NCBI RefSeq assembly: GCF_025128095.1
Contig: NZ_JAHLYT010000033.1
Coordinates: forward strand, 1 to 64,000
Length of the DNA stretch: 64,000 bases
Reading direction: 5' to 3'
Source: Synechococcus sp. CS-1328
GTDB taxonomy: Bacteria; Cyanobacteriota; Cyanobacteriia; PCC-6307; Cyanobiaceae
Shown: positions 43,739-53,249 of the stretch, one piece after another
Layout of the letters: every line of letters begins with the position of its first letter
How positions within the stretch are numbered: position 1 is the first letter of the stretch
Translations under genes and position numbers: made by a program
The notes under the pieces: model-generated
Seen by the model: only the letters and a program-made list of their open reading frames with translations
Database searches by the model: none
Told to the model about the DNA's origin: nothing

Positions 43739-44362
43739 ATGGCCCTGGAAATCGAGCGCCGCTTTCTCGTGCGGGGCAATCAGTGGCGGTCGCGGGTGCG
43801 CTGGAGTGAACAGCTGGCCCAGGGGTACCTGGTGAGCCGGGAGGATGGCTTCACCCTGCGCGTGCGCCTCGCCGATCAGGATCGCGCCTGGCTCACCCTC
43901 AAGGCAGCGGTGCCATCTGGCGCGGTGTCATCCGGTGCCATGTCATCTGAGGCACCGTTGTCGGAGGCAGCGTTATCTGAGGCAGCGTTATCGGAGGCCG
44001 TGCGGACTCCATCGGAAGACGCTGCCACCGTTCCCTTGATCCGCCAGGAATTCGAATACACGATTCCGAGGGCGGATGGCGAGGCCCTGCTGGCCCAGGC
44101 GCCAAACCAGCTGATCAAGCGGCGCTATGGCCTGGATCTGCCCGGGGGCGACTGGGTGCTGGATGTGTTTGAGGGGGCCAATGCTCCACTGATGGTGGCC
44201 GAAGTGGAGCTGCCCGACGCAACGGCAGCGGTGGTGGTGCCCCCCTGGTGCGGAACCGAAATCAGCGGCCGCCACGACCTCAGCAACGCCGCCCTGGCCA
44301 GGCATCCCCTCGCCTCCTGGCCCACCGCGGAGCGTGCCGCGCTGCTGGGATGCCTGGATTAG
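43739..44362 (+). CDS. CYTH-domain triphosphate tunnel protein
   Basis: The 207-residue protein has the CYTH opening MALEIERRFLV, where the ExExK signature appears as E-I-E-R-R, with Arg in place of the final Lys. Later blocks are GYLVSREDGFTLRVRLAD, AWLTLKAAV, LIKRRYGLD and GDWVLDVFEGANAPLMVAEVELPD, in which paired charged residues line the tunnel. Members hydrolyse inorganic triphosphate or make cyclic or thiamine compounds; bacterial short forms usually act on PPPi. A Ser/Glu/Ala-rich insert (about residues 60-95) with three 15-base repeats breaks the domain between strands. Confidence 0.85.
   Translation: MALEIERRFLVRGNQWRSRVRWSEQLAQGYLVSREDGFTLRVRLADQDRAWLTLKAAVPSGAVSSGAMSSEAPLSEAALSEAALSEAVRTPSEDAATVPLIRQEFEYTIPRADGEALLAQAPNQLIKRRYGLDLPGGDWVLDVFEGANAPLMVAEVELPDATAAVVVPPWCGTEISGRHDLSNAALARHPLASWPTAERAALLGCLD
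43946..43990. repeat. Three imperfect 15-base tandem units inside the CYTH gene
   Basis: tctgaggcaccgttg, tcggaggcagcgtta and tctgaggcagcgtta lie end to end at 43946-43960, 43961-43975 and 43976-43990, encoding SEAPL, SEAAL and SEAAL. The frame is kept. Confidence 0.92.
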
Positions 44363-44507
44363 CCCCAGGCTCAAGCCGTCGTTGTCCGAACAGCAGCAAT
44401 AGATACGGTTTCCCAATCAGTCGCGGCGGCGCAAACGGCCCAATCAGGGCCAGCGGCGCCGTAATCTCCAAGTCGAAAGAAATTCAGCACATTCAGGGGG
44501 ACTGCCG

Positions 44508-44669
44508 GTGACCGGCCTCTACGACCACCAAGGTGTGTTGCGGGTCTCTGGCGACCTGGAGGATTGCCTGGCATACGCCGAGCTGTTCGGCTTTGATCAG
44601 GAGAGCTTCAGCCTCGTTCCCCTGGTGGGCGAGGTGCAAGGCCGTTCCCATCCAGGGAACAGCAATTGA
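44508..44669 (+). CDS. Small conserved-looking protein, 53 residues, function unknown
   Basis: GTG 44508 opens a frame with AGGGGG 9 bases upstream and a stop TGA at 44667. The product begins VTGLYDHQGVLRVSGDLEDC and continues LAYAELFGFDQESFSLVPL. It is soluble, without cysteine pairs or membrane segments, and resembles a short picocyanobacterial family I remember by its TGLYD...G...R..G...CLAYAELF pattern. It is convergent with the LuxR-type gene and overlaps its 3' end by 62 bases. No function is known. Confidence 0.6.
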   Translation: MTGLYDHQGVLRVSGDLEDCLAYAELFGFDQESFSLVPLVGEVQGRSHPGNSN

Positions 44670-44904
44670 AGCCATCGCGGCAGATCTTGCCGTTGTCCAT
44701 GGCCCAGTTCAGCAGGGCCACCCGGTTCTTCACACCGGTCTTGGTGAAGATGTTGCTGACATGATTATCAACGGTGCGCTTGCTGATCATCAGCCGATCG
44801 GCGATTTCCTGGTTGGTCAGACCTTGCGCCACCAGCTCAATAATCTCCAGTTCGCGCTCTGAAAGCGCGGCCATCGGCGGACCCGGGCTGTGACTCCACT
44901 CCAT
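44608..44904 (-). CDS. LuxR-type HTH regulator, PedR-like
   Basis: The 98-residue protein is little more than a LuxR-family DNA-binding domain. LSERELEIIELVAQGLTNQEIADRLMISKRTVDNHVSNIFTKTGVKNR is a complete four-helix GerE-type domain. The tail has DNGKICRDGFNCC, with three cysteines. In Synechocystis PedR is such a short LuxR regulator whose activity follows the redox state of photosynthetic electron transport. The small size and C-terminal cysteines fit that, but the identity is an inference. ATG 44904 was chosen since the longer frame is a shadow of the metF-like gene. It is divergent from that gene by 16 bases. Confidence 0.8.
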   Translation of the reverse strand: MEWSHSPGPPMAALSERELEIIELVAQGLTNQEIADRLMISKRTVDNHVSNIFTKTGVKNRVALLNWAMDNGKICRDGFNCCSLDGNGLAPRPPGERG

Positions 44905-44920
44905 CCGACCGCTCCGGTGC

Positions 44921-45925
44921 TTGCCAGGCTCAGACCTCACTGTAAGCAGGTCTTTGCCGCATGATGGGAGCCTGAGATCCTCCGAAGGCTTGCAGCAGCT
45001 CCACCAGGCACTGACCCAGGGCCAGTTCGCTGTCACCGCCGAGGTGACACCACCACGGGGAGGTGATTGCACGCGCACCCTGGAGGCGGCGTGTTCCCTG
45101 CGGGGACTGGTGCATGCGGTCAACGTCACCGATGGCAGCCGCGCCGTGATGCGCATGTGCAGCCTGGCGGTGTGTCGGCTACTTCTGGATGCCGGGATTG
45201 AGCCCGTCTGGCAGGTGGCCTGCCGCGATCGCAATCGCATCGCCCTGCAGGCGGATCTGCTCGGTGCGCATGCCCTTGGAATCCGCAACGTGCTCTGCCT
45301 CACCGGGGATCCGGTGCGAGCCGGCGATCAGCCTGGGGCCAGGCCGGTGAATGAACTCGAATCGGTGCGGCTGCTGCAGTTGGTCAGTCGTCTCAACCGT
45401 GGCGAGGATCCTGTCAAGGGCAGCCTGCCCGATGGTCCGATCCAGCTGTTTGCAGGCGCCGCCGCTGACCCCCAGTCACCCAGCTGGAGCGGCCTGCACA
45501 ACCGGCTGCAGCGCAAGCAGGAGGCCGGGGCCCGCTTCGTGCAGACCCAGATGGTGATGGAGGCGGAAACCTTGCAGCGGTTCGTGGATGAACTGGCCGC
45601 CCCCTTGGGGTTGCCGGTGCTGGCGGGTGTGTTCCTGCTCAAGTCGGCGCGCAACGCCGCCTTCGTGAATCGGGTCGTGCCGGGGGCTCGGATTCCCCAG
45701 CAGCTGATCGACCGCCTGGCCGATTCGGCCGATCCTGCAGCCGAAGGCATTGCCATCGCGGCGGAGCAGGTGCGGGCCTACAGCACGATCGCCCAGGGCG
45801 TCCATCTGATGGCGGTGAAGGCGGAGGAACGCATTCCGGCGATCATCCGCCAGGCAGGTTTAGGACCTCTGGGACAGGGTCAGGTCGGTGCCGAGAAGAT
45901 CGGCCATGGCCTTCTGCTGGGGTGA
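44921..45925 (+). CDS. Methylenetetrahydrofolate reductase family protein
   Basis: The enzyme reduces 5,10-methylene-THF to 5-methyl-THF for methionine synthesis. The barrel shows FAVTAEVTPPRGGD, HAVNVTDGSRAVMRMCSL, VWQVACRDRNRIALQADLLGAHALGIRNVLCLTGDP (folate and FAD contacts) and AGARFVQTQMVMEAE. No SAM-binding domain is present, as in bacterial MetF. The 334-residue frame starts at TTG 44921; TTG 44954 or TTG 44990 would also fit, and the last matches homologues best. No ATG is available. The 3' end overlaps the convergent nucleotidyltransferase gene by 66 bases. Confidence 0.85.
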   Translation: MPGSDLTVSRSLPHDGSLRSSEGLQQLHQALTQGQFAVTAEVTPPRGGDCTRTLEAACSLRGLVHAVNVTDGSRAVMRMCSLAVCRLLLDAGIEPVWQVACRDRNRIALQADLLGAHALGIRNVLCLTGDPVRAGDQPGARPVNELESVRLLQLVSRLNRGEDPVKGSLPDGPIQLFAGAAADPQSPSWSGLHNRLQRKQEAGARFVQTQMVMEAETLQRFVDELAAPLGLPVLAGVFLLKSARNAAFVNRVVPGARIPQQLIDRLADSADPAAEGIAIAAEQVRAYSTIAQGVHLMAVKAEERIPAIIRQAGLGPLGQGQVGAEKIGHGLLLG

Positions 45926-47041
45926 AGGGGAGCTGTGGTCCTGACGCCTGACATCGGTGATCAGCCAGTCAAGGGCAGCTTCCTGCAGATCGAAGTGGTC
46001 ACCATTGCGATCGACGCAGTAGCGGCCGAACACGAGCTTGTCGACCAGGCGAACACCAGCACCGATGCGTGAGTAATCGAAGATGATGGAGTTGTCGATC
46101 GTGGCACCGGCACAGATGTGGCAACTGGGACCGATCATCGCGGGGCCAATGATGGTGACACCATCCTCAATCCGGCTCATGCCACCCACATAGATCGGCC
46201 CCTTCACATTGATCTTGTCCCAGTTGGCCGCCACGTTCAGACCTGCATAGATGCCGGGCCGCACTTCCTTGCCAGGGATCTGCACCTGCCTGACCTCACC
46301 TTCAAGGACGCTGCGGATCGCCTGCCAGTAATCAGGAACCTTGCCGATATCCACCCATTCAAAGTCCATTGGCAGGGCGTAAAACGGAGCCCCGGCCTGA
46401 ACCAATCTTGGAAAGAGATCGGAGCCGATATCGAAAGGGGTCGTATCGGGAATGAAGTCAAAAACTTCTGGTTCAAAGATATAGATACCGGTGTTGATCA
46501 TGTCACTGGCGGCTTCCTCCAGACTCGGCTTCTCCTGGAAGGACAGCACACGACCCTCAGGATCGGTCACCACCACGCCATAACTGCTCACCTGATCCTT
46601 GGGCACCCGTTTGGTGACAAGGCTGGCCATGGCACCCTTCTCACGGTGGCGACGCACCGCCTCGGTGAGATCGAGGTCGATCAAGGCATCGCCGCAGAGC
46701 ACAACGAAGGTGTCATCAAAGAAGGGCTGGAAGTTCTGGATCTTCTTGAGACCTCCGGCCGAGCCGAGGGCATCACCGATCAGCTCTCCATCTTCAATCT
46801 TGCCTTCGAAGCTGTAGGCAATCTGAACCCCGAAACGCTGTCCATCACGAAAGTAGTTCTCGATCTCCTCTGCCAGGTGGGAGACGTTCACCATGATTTC
46901 GTTGAAACCATGCTCGCGCAACAGCTCCAGCAGAAATTCCATCACCGGCTTCTGCAGGATCGGGATCATCGGCTTCGGCAGGATGTGGGTGATCGGCCGA
47001 ATACGCGTCCCCTTTCCTGCCGCCAGGATCATCGCCTTCAT
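45860..47041 (-). CDS. Sugar-phosphate nucleotidyltransferase (NDP-sugar pyrophosphorylase)
   Basis: The 393-residue protein has an N-terminal nucleotidyltransferase domain: MKAMILAAGKGTRIRPITHILPKPMIPI (nucleotide-binding loop and Lys), VVLCGDALIDLDL (metal Asp) and FEWVDIGKVPDYWQAI. A left-handed beta helix with hexapeptide repeats follows (VKGPIYVGGMSRIEDGVTIIGPAMIG). This plan is that of mannose-1-phosphate guanylyltransferase-like or glucose-1-phosphate transferases; the sugar cannot be fixed. ATG 47041 starts at the family N-terminus. The frame's longer form is a shadow. It is followed, upstream on the same strand, by scpA. Confidence 0.88.
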   Translation of the reverse strand: MKAMILAAGKGTRIRPITHILPKPMIPILQKPVMEFLLELLREHGFNEIMVNVSHLAEEIENYFRDGQRFGVQIAYSFEGKIEDGELIGDALGSAGGLKKIQNFQPFFDDTFVVLCGDALIDLDLTEAVRRHREKGAMASLVTKRVPKDQVSSYGVVVTDPEGRVLSFQEKPSLEEAASDMINTGIYIFEPEVFDFIPDTTPFDIGSDLFPRLVQAGAPFYALPMDFEWVDIGKVPDYWQAIRSVLEGEVRQVQIPGKEVRPGIYAGLNVAANWDKINVKGPIYVGGMSRIEDGVTIIGPAMIGPSCHICAGATIDNSIIFDYSRIGAGVRLVDKLVFGRYCVDRNGDHFDLQEAALDWLITDVRRQDHSSPSPQQKAMADLLGTDLTLSQRS

Positions 47042-47087
47042 TGGCGCCTGTCCCCATCCATTGATAGGCACACCATAGTCAAAGGCG

Positions 47088-47969
47088 TCAGGCGGCCAGC
47101 ATGTCCCGGGTCGGCAGGGGAGCTGGCACCTGTTCGAGGCGGCGCAGCTGCAGCGGGCCGAACAGTCCGCCCTGCTGCTCCAGCTCCACCGATCCCTGGG
47201 CGGAGAGGAAGAGCAGGGCCCAGAACACGCCCACACGATCAAAATCGAGATCCTCGCCGGCCGGATCCTGCTGAACCGCCCGTGCCCAGGCGCCCACCAG
47301 CACCTCAAAATCGAGCCAGTCCGCCGCCGCCTGCCAGTGGCTGAGGAACCGCTGCAGCCCGGTGGTGGTCTCCGGCAGTTTCTCGCGGTGGGCGAGGTTG
47401 GCCACCTGTTCGATTGCGGCGCGATCGCTGAACCGGCGGTTCCGCGTTCGCTGGCGCTGACGCCCCTCCCCCTCCTGTTCGAGCCGTTCCGCGATCGTCT
47501 CGAGCTGGCGAATCAGTTCGCCAAGGGTCACGGGTCTCTGCAACGGAGGCGGTGCCACGGGTCGGCGGCGCAGGTGGCGCTCAGGCCGCCGCGGCAGGGC
47601 GATCATGGCGCCCCAGCCGGAATCCTCGTTCTCATCGCACGGGGCTTCGAGCAGCTCGTCGATCGGTTCAGGCGGGAAGGTGCGGGCTTCCAGCACTTCA
47701 GCCTTGAGGCTCACCAGCACGGAGGCCGCCAGAAACGCCTCGCTGGTTTCGGCCAGATCGCGCTCGTAACTGCCCCCCTGGCGCCCATCCGACCGGGCCA
47801 CCACCAGACGAGGAGCACCGATGCGCTGGCGCAGCTGGTCGAGAAAACCATCTACCACGGCAATCACATCGACATCCCACGGGTCGAGATCACCGCGGAT
47901 CGCTGCATCCTGGAGCAGTCGGATGGCCAACCTGGCGCCTGCTTCAGCCACGCGCTCTCGGGTCCCCAA
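47088..47969 (-). CDS. scpA: Segregation and condensation protein A
   Basis: ScpA is the kleisin that bridges SMC heads in chromosome condensation. The 293-residue protein begins with ARLAIRLLQDAAIRGDLDPWDVDVIAVVDGFLDQL, a good match to the ScpA N-terminal SMC-binding helix region, followed by ERDLAETSEAFLAASVLVSLKAEVLEAR, another ScpA hallmark. A variable Arg/Glu-rich middle and the C-terminal winged helix (VGVFWALLFLSAQGSVELEQQGGLF) complete it. scpB is not adjacent. The start at 47969 fits, though other starts are possible. Confidence 0.88.
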   Translation of the reverse strand: MGTRERVAEAGARLAIRLLQDAAIRGDLDPWDVDVIAVVDGFLDQLRQRIGAPRLVVARSDGRQGGSYERDLAETSEAFLAASVLVSLKAEVLEARTFPPEPIDELLEAPCDENEDSGWGAMIALPRRPERHLRRRPVAPPPLQRPVTLGELIRQLETIAERLEQEGEGRQRQRTRNRRFSDRAAIEQVANLAHREKLPETTTGLQRFLSHWQAAADWLDFEVLVGAWARAVQQDPAGEDLDFDRVGVFWALLFLSAQGSVELEQQGGLFGPLQLRRLEQVPAPLPTRDMLAA

Positions 47970-48033
47970 GCGGAATCAAGCGCACGCTAACGGTCGCGAA
48001 GCCAGTGCACCAGGGGTGTGTTCCCAGCTCAAG

Positions 48034-48393
48034 TCAGTTGTCGCTGGACGTCGCGGAGCTCTCGCCGGCGGCCGGCAGCAGGCCGAGCTGGGCGTCCACG
48101 GCGGCGCGGTAGCGCTGCAGATCATCTTCGAGTTCCTGGATTCGCACCTGCTGGGCCTCCCGTTCAGTCTGCTCCTGCAGGCGCTCCACCTGTTTGACCA
48201 CGCCGGTCCAGACGGCAAACACCCAGGCCGCGGTGGCGCCGATGCCACCGACCACCAGGAGCATGGCGGCCAGGGGCAGGGTGGTGGTGATGCCGGGGAG
48301 GAAGTGCACGGTCGTGGGGGCCGTGTTCTCGAGGGTGAACATCACCGTGGCCAGGCCGAAGCTGAAGATCAGCAGGAAGTTCAGCTGTCGCAT
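48034..48393 (-). CDS. LapA/DUF1049-type small membrane protein
   Basis: The 119-residue protein has two spans, LNFLLIFSFGLATVMFTLENT and LPLAAMLLVVGGIGATAAWVFAVW, with the conserved N-terminal ENTAPTTVHFLPG loop between them, as in LapA (DUF1049). A cytoplasmic coiled coil (VERLQEQTEREAQQVRIQELEDDLQRYR) follows. LapA acts in LPS export quality control in E. coli, but the cyanobacterial role is unknown. Start ATG 48393. Confidence 0.82.
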   Translation of the reverse strand: MRQLNFLLIFSFGLATVMFTLENTAPTTVHFLPGITTTLPLAAMLLVVGGIGATAAWVFAVWTGVVKQVERLQEQTEREAQQVRIQELEDDLQRYRAAVDAQLGLLPAAGESSATSSDN

Positions 48394-48531
48394 CGGATCA
48401 AGCCGGGGAGTGGGACCAAGAATGGATGGAGCGTAAGAAAAGCTCGCCGGGCGGGCTGAAGAGACTGGGCCAGCGCAGGGTTTGTTTACTCAGGCGGTCC
48501 TGGGAAGAACGCCTGGGCGGAGCGGACTGAA

Positions 48532-50142
48532 TCAGCCCACAGCAGGTGCGCGCAGCAGGGCTTGCGCTCCTCCACTCGCCAGGAACGGAGCCAGGGGAGT
48601 GCCTCCCGGCAGGCCGGTGGCCTCTCGCAGGTGCGCCATCGCCTTGTCCTCCTGGCCCACGAGCCGCTCCATCGAGGCGCGGTAGGTGTCGGTCATCAGG
48701 CGCGGGTAGAGACCGATGCCGATGATCGGCACCAGCAGGCAGCTGATCACATAGATCTCCCGAGGCTCGGCATCCACCAGGTTGGAGTGGGAGGCCAGCT
48801 CGGCGTTCTCCTTGCCGAAGAAGATCTCCCGCAGCATCGAGAGCAGGTAGATCGGCGTGAGGATCACCCCCACGGCGGCCAGCACCGCCATCACGATGCG
48901 GAAGCTGAGGGAGTAGACCTCGCTGGTGGCGAAGCCAACGAACACCATCAGTTCGGCCACGAAGCCACTCATGCCGGGCAGGGCCAGCGAGGCCAGCGAG
49001 CAGACGGTCCAGAGGGCGAACATCTTGCGCATCTTCTGGCCCACCCCACCCATGTCGTCGAGCTGGAGGGTGTGGGTGCGGTCGTAGGTGGCTCCCACCA
49101 GGAAGAAGAGACTGGCGCCGATCAGGCCATGGCTGACCATCTGCAGCATGGCCCCGCTCGTGCCCAGGGCACTGACGCTGCCGATGCCGATCAGCACGAA
49201 GCCCATGTGGCTGATCGAGCTGTAGGCGATCTTGCGCTTGAGGTTGCGCTGGGCGAACGAGGTGAGCGCGGCATAGATGATGTTCACCACCCCCAGCACC
49301 ACAAGCAATGGGGCGAAGCGGACGTGGGCGTCGGGCAGGAGCTGGCAGTTGAAGCGCAGCAGGGCGTAGCCACCCATCTTCAGCAGAATCCCGGCCAGCA
49401 GCATGTGGACCGGCGCAGTGGCCTCACCGTGGGCGTCCGGCAGCCAGGTGTGCAGCGGCACGATCGGTAGCTTGACGCCGAACGCGATCAGCAGGCCGGC
49501 GTAACAAAGCACCTGGAAGCCGGTGCTGAATTCCTTCGCCGCCAGGCTCGTGTATTCGAAGGTGGGGATGCCGCCGCCGTAGAAGGCCATGCCCAGGCCC
49601 GCCAGGAGGATGAACAGGGAGCTGCCGGCGGTGTAAAGGATGAACTTGGTGGCGGCGTACTGGCGCTTCTTGCCGCCCCAGATGGCCAGCAGCAGGTACA
49701 CCGGCAGCAGCTCCAGCTCCCAGGCGAGGAAGAAGAGCAGCATGTCCTGCACCGCGAACACGGCGATCTGGCCGCCATCCATGGCCAGCAGCAGGAAGAA
49801 GAACAGCCGCGGTTTGAAGGTCACGGGCCAGGCCGCCAGCACCGCCAGGGCGGTTATGAAGCTGGTGAGCAGGATCAGGGGCATCGACAGACCATCGGCC
49901 CCCACCGACCAGGCCAGACCGAGATCGGGCAGCCACTCCACCCGCTCCACCAGCTGCAGGCCAGCCACGGAGGGGTCGTAGCCATTCAGGTACCCACCGA
50001 CCGTGAGCAGGAAGGTGATCAGAGCGATGCCCAGGGCGTACCAACGCACCTTGCGGCCATCGCCCTCATCGGGAACGAACGGGATAAGCAGTGCAGCGCC
50101 GATCGGGAAAAGGATCGACGCGCTCAGCCAGGGAAAGGCCAC
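48532..50142 (-). CDS. ndhD: NAD(P)H-quinone oxidoreductase subunit 4 (D1-like)
   Basis: The 536-residue, 14-span antiporter-like subunit contributes to proton pumping. Family blocks are [57 protein letters not shown], with the key Glu of the proton path in [33 protein letters not shown] and [12 protein letters not shown]. The adjacency with ndhF in this order points to the NdhD1/NdhF1 pair of the NDH-1L complex and not the CO2-uptake D3/F3 pair, which is an inference. GTG 50142 start. It lies 100 bases after ndhF on the same strand. Confidence 0.93.
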   Translation of the reverse strand: MAFPWLSASILFPIGAALLIPFVPDEGDGRKVRWYALGIALITFLLTVGGYLNGYDPSVAGLQLVERVEWLPDLGLAWSVGADGLSMPLILLTSFITALAVLAAWPVTFKPRLFFFLLLAMDGGQIAVFAVQDMLLFFLAWELELLPVYLLLAIWGGKKRQYAATKFILYTAGSSLFILLAGLGMAFYGGGIPTFEYTSLAAKEFSTGFQVLCYAGLLIAFGVKLPIVPLHTWLPDAHGEATAPVHMLLAGILLKMGGYALLRFNCQLLPDAHVRFAPLLVVLGVVNIIYAALTSFAQRNLKRKIAYSSISHMGFVLIGIGSVSALGTSGAMLQMVSHGLIGASLFFLVGATYDRTHTLQLDDMGGVGQKMRKMFALWTVCSLASLALPGMSGFVAELMVFVGFATSEVYSLSFRIVMAVLAAVGVILTPIYLLSMLREIFFGKENAELASHSNLVDAEPREIYVISCLLVPIIGIGLYPRLMTDTYRASMERLVGQEDKAMAHLREATGLPGGTPLAPFLASGGAQALLRAPAVG

Positions 50143-50242
50143 GGTCCTGGGCAGGTCAGGTCAGGCCGGAGTGTAGAAATGCCCACCGCCCGCCAGAGCT
50201 GCGGTGGGGGATGTCACACAGAGCGTGAGCCCGTCAGCAGGA

Positions 50243-52255
50243 TCAGCCCAGGGCGCCGAACAGCACCACAAGGGCGATCACACCGCCGAACACAATCAGC
50301 GCATAGAACTGGGCACGACCGGTCTCGAAGTATTTGAGACCCTCTCCCGAGCCCAGGGTCAGCAAGCCGGTGAGGTTCACCACACCGTCCACCACCTTGG
50401 CGTCCACCTCGAGCACCTGGCGGGCCAGTTTGCGGCTGCCCTGCACGAACAGCTTGTCGTTGAGGTCGTCGAGATACCACTTGTTGGCCAGGAAGGCATT
50501 GAGGGCGGGGAAGCGTGCGGCCACCGCCGTGCCCAGATCGATCCTGTGGAGCGCATAGGCGAGCACCGCCACGGAGATGCCTGCCACCGAGATCGCCACC
50601 GATGCTCCCGCCAGGGGCAGGAACTCGGCCCAGGAGAAGTGCTCCGCCATCTCAGCGGCTTCATGGGGATCGAGCAGGCCGGCGAAGCGGCTGTTCCAGG
50701 GGGTGCCGAGCAGGCCGATCAACACCGAGGGAACGGCGAGGACCGCCAGCGGCATGGCCATCTGCCAGCCGGATTCATGCGGGTGGCTGGCGTGGTGGCC
50801 GTGGTCGTGGCTGTCATCCGCTGCGCTGGCCTTACCGGCGGCGGCGAGCAGCTGGGCCTGGATCGCCTGGTCGGTGCCGCGGAAGTCGCCCTCGAAGGTG
50901 AGGAAGTAGAGCCGGAACATGTAGAAGGCGGTCATGCCGGCGGTCACGAAGCCGGCCACCCAGAGCACCGGGAAGCTGCCGAACGCCTGGCCGAGGATCT
51001 CGTCCTTGCTCCAGAAGCCGGCCAGAGGCGGAATGCCGCTGATCGCCACGCAGCCGATCAGGAAGGTGGCGCTGGTGATCGGCATGAACTTGCGCAGGCC
51101 GCCCATCAGACGCATGTCCTGGGCCAGCACCGGCTCATGGCCCACCACCTCTTCCATGGCATGGATCACCGATCCGGAGCCAAGGAACAGCATCGCCTTG
51201 AAGAAGGCGTGGGTCACCAGGTGGAACATGCCAGCCACGGGAGCGCCGCAGCCCATCGCCAGCATCATGTAGCCCAGCTGACTGACGGTGCTGTAGGCCA
51301 GACCCTTCTTCAGGTCCATCTGGGTGAGGGCAATCGAGGCCCCCAGCACGAGGGTGATCGTGCCGATCACCGCGATCGTGAGCTGCACCGCCGCGAAGGG
51401 CTCGTACACCGGCTGAAGCCGGGCCACGAGGAACACGCCCGCCGCCACCATGGTGGCGGCATGAATCAGGGCCGAAATCGGCGTGGGGCCCTCCATGGCA
51501 TCGGGCAGCCAGACATGCAGAGGGAACTGGGCCGACTTGGCCATCGGCCCCATGAACACCAGCAGGCAGAGGATCACGGCCACACCGGTGCTGAGGCTGC
51601 CGCCAGCCACGGCCTCGCTGAGCCGGGCTCCGATCTCCTCAAACCCGAAGCTGCCGGTGGCCCAGAACAGGCCCAGGATCCCAAGCAGCAGGCCGAAGTC
51701 GCCGACCCGGTTGACCACGAAGGCCTTCTGGGCGGCGTTGGCGGCGGCGTCGCGGTCGTACCAGAAGCCCACCAGCAGGTAGGAACACATCCCCACCAGC
51801 TCCCAGAACACGTAGATCTCAAGCAGGTTCGGGCTGATCACCAGGCCCAGCATCGAGCTGCTGAACAGGGCCAGATAGGTGAAGAAGCGCACATAGCCCT
51901 TGTCGTGGGCCATGTAGCCATCGGAGTAGACCATCACCAGCAGGGCGATGGTGGTGACCAAGGCCAGCATCACCGCCCCGAGGGCATCGACGCGGAAGCC
52001 CATCTGCAGATTGAAGGTGCCGGCGCTGGCCCAGTTGAACAACACTTCGATCGGGCCGGCGCCGGCGAGCTGCTCGGCCAGCACGGCGTAGCTGAGCACC
52101 GCAGCGGCGCCGACGCAACTGATCAGCAGCACCGCCACCGGTTTTCGCAATCGGTTAACCGTGCGATTGAAACTGATCAGGCCGAGGCCGGTGACGCAGG
52201 CCCCCAACAGGGGAAGCACCGGAATCAACCAGGCGAGTTCAGCGGCTGACGGCAT
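50243..52255 (-). CDS. ndhF: NAD(P)H-quinone oxidoreductase subunit 5 (F1-like)
   Basis: The 670-residue subunit has the antiporter core plus the long C-terminal lateral helix region. Blocks include LEIYVFWELVGMCSYLLVGFW, where the Glu lies in the proton path, QFPLHVWLPDAMEGPTPISALIHAATMVAAGVFL and YSTVSQLGYMMLAMGCG, typical of NdhF/NuoL. ATG 52255 (MPSAAELAWLIPVLPLLG) was chosen; the longer frame adds 29 unrelated residues. A His-rich Asp/His segment (SHDHGHHASHPHESG) near residue 510 may bind metal or be a loop. ndhD lies 100 bases downstream on the same strand. Confidence 0.95.
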   Translation of the reverse strand: MPSAAELAWLIPVLPLLGACVTGLGLISFNRTVNRLRKPVAVLLISCVGAAAVLSYAVLAEQLAGAGPIEVLFNWASAGTFNLQMGFRVDALGAVMLALVTTIALLVMVYSDGYMAHDKGYVRFFTYLALFSSSMLGLVISPNLLEIYVFWELVGMCSYLLVGFWYDRDAAANAAQKAFVVNRVGDFGLLLGILGLFWATGSFGFEEIGARLSEAVAGGSLSTGVAVILCLLVFMGPMAKSAQFPLHVWLPDAMEGPTPISALIHAATMVAAGVFLVARLQPVYEPFAAVQLTIAVIGTITLVLGASIALTQMDLKKGLAYSTVSQLGYMMLAMGCGAPVAGMFHLVTHAFFKAMLFLGSGSVIHAMEEVVGHEPVLAQDMRLMGGLRKFMPITSATFLIGCVAISGIPPLAGFWSKDEILGQAFGSFPVLWVAGFVTAGMTAFYMFRLYFLTFEGDFRGTDQAIQAQLLAAAGKASAADDSHDHGHHASHPHESGWQMAMPLAVLAVPSVLIGLLGTPWNSRFAGLLDPHEAAEMAEHFSWAEFLPLAGASVAISVAGISVAVLAYALHRIDLGTAVAARFPALNAFLANKWYLDDLNDKLFVQGSRKLARQVLEVDAKVVDGVVNLTGLLTLGSGEGLKYFETGRAQFYALIVFGGVIALVVLFGALG

Positions 52256-52354
52256 CCTGCTCGGGCTGGTGCTCGCGAGTGTAGGCAGCCTGCCTGGCTC
52301 CCACCGGCTCATGTGCCTGAGCGCCCACCATCGTGGCCGCACCGGCGCTTTGCC

Positions 52355-53140
52355 TCATCCCAGCCAATGGGCCAGGGCGGAGCGCGAGAAGGTGATGGCG
52401 CCCAGGCCGATGAAGCGGTGGGCCCACCAGAACAGGCCGATGGCAATGGCGATGCCCAGTTGGGCCGGGCGAAGGAATTCGGCCCAGACGAGCTGCTGGC
52501 GGCCGTCCAGCACCGCCCGGAACGGCAACACCGACGTGCTGTCCCGCAGCTCTTCAAAGGCGGCGCCGAAGCGGCGGGCCAGCCGCCGATCGCCATTCCA
52601 GATCGCGAACAGGTGATGGGCGATAAGGCCGGTACAGGTCACCACCATGAAGCTGCTGCCGATCCAGAGCAGGTGGGTGGCACACCAGAGCACCTGCCCC
52701 ACCGCCTGGGGATGGCGGCTGACCCGGATGATGCCGGTGGCGTAAAGCCGCACCTGGGGCTTCAGCACCGCCGGGATCTCCAGCAGGTTGTAGGTGGCCG
52801 GGTAGAGGAACAGGAAGCTGATGGCGGTGCCGCCCCAGACCAGCGGCACGATCCAGGGCTGCTCCTGCAGATTCCAGAGGCGGAGGCCGTCATAGCGGTG
52901 GGCCAGGAAGTAGCCGATCACCACCACCGCCGCCGGGATACTGACGCCGGCGAACAGCAGGCGCCAGGCCCGCTCGCCGATCCGCTCCACCCCCCACACC
53001 CGCAGGGAGGCACCACCGCTGTGCAGCACGGCGAACACCACGAGCAGGGCCAGCATCACCACGCTGCTGTGGTGGGGGCTGGCTGGGGCAAGCAGGGAAG
53101 GCAAGGGCAGGACGACTGCGAAGGGCACGATTCTGGCCAT
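52355..53140 (-). CDS. NnrU-family membrane protein, possible zeta-carotene isomerase
   Basis: The 261-residue protein has about seven spans and the NnrU-family pattern: VVFAVLHSGGASLRVW, ERAWRLLFAGVSIPAAVVVIGYF, and IRVSRHPQAVGQVLWCATHLLWIG, where histidines could hold a heme. The same family includes the plant and cyanobacterial 15-cis-zeta-carotene isomerase Z-ISO, which works between CrtP and CrtQ. Both genes are in this window, so the role is plausible, but NnrU proteins have other functions too. ATG 53140 was preferred over GTG 53152. It lies between ndhF and the divergent rbcR. Confidence 0.75.
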   Translation of the reverse strand: MARIVPFAVVLPLPSLLAPASPHHSSVVMLALLVVFAVLHSGGASLRVWGVERIGERAWRLLFAGVSIPAAVVVIGYFLAHRYDGLRLWNLQEQPWIVPLVWGGTAISFLFLYPATYNLLEIPAVLKPQVRLYATGIIRVSRHPQAVGQVLWCATHLLWIGSSFMVVTCTGLIAHHLFAIWNGDRRLARRFGAAFEELRDSTSVLPFRAVLDGRQQLVWAEFLRPAQLGIAIAIGLFWWAHRFIGLGAITFSRSALAHWLG

Positions 53141-53249
53141 CCGCCGGCCCACCTAGAGTTTGATCAACCGAGGCTGAATCGCCCAGCAAGCCGCTCCCGC
53201 CAACGTTTTCATTGCGCTCCCGCCTTGTCTCCAAACGCCTGCCGCGTCC

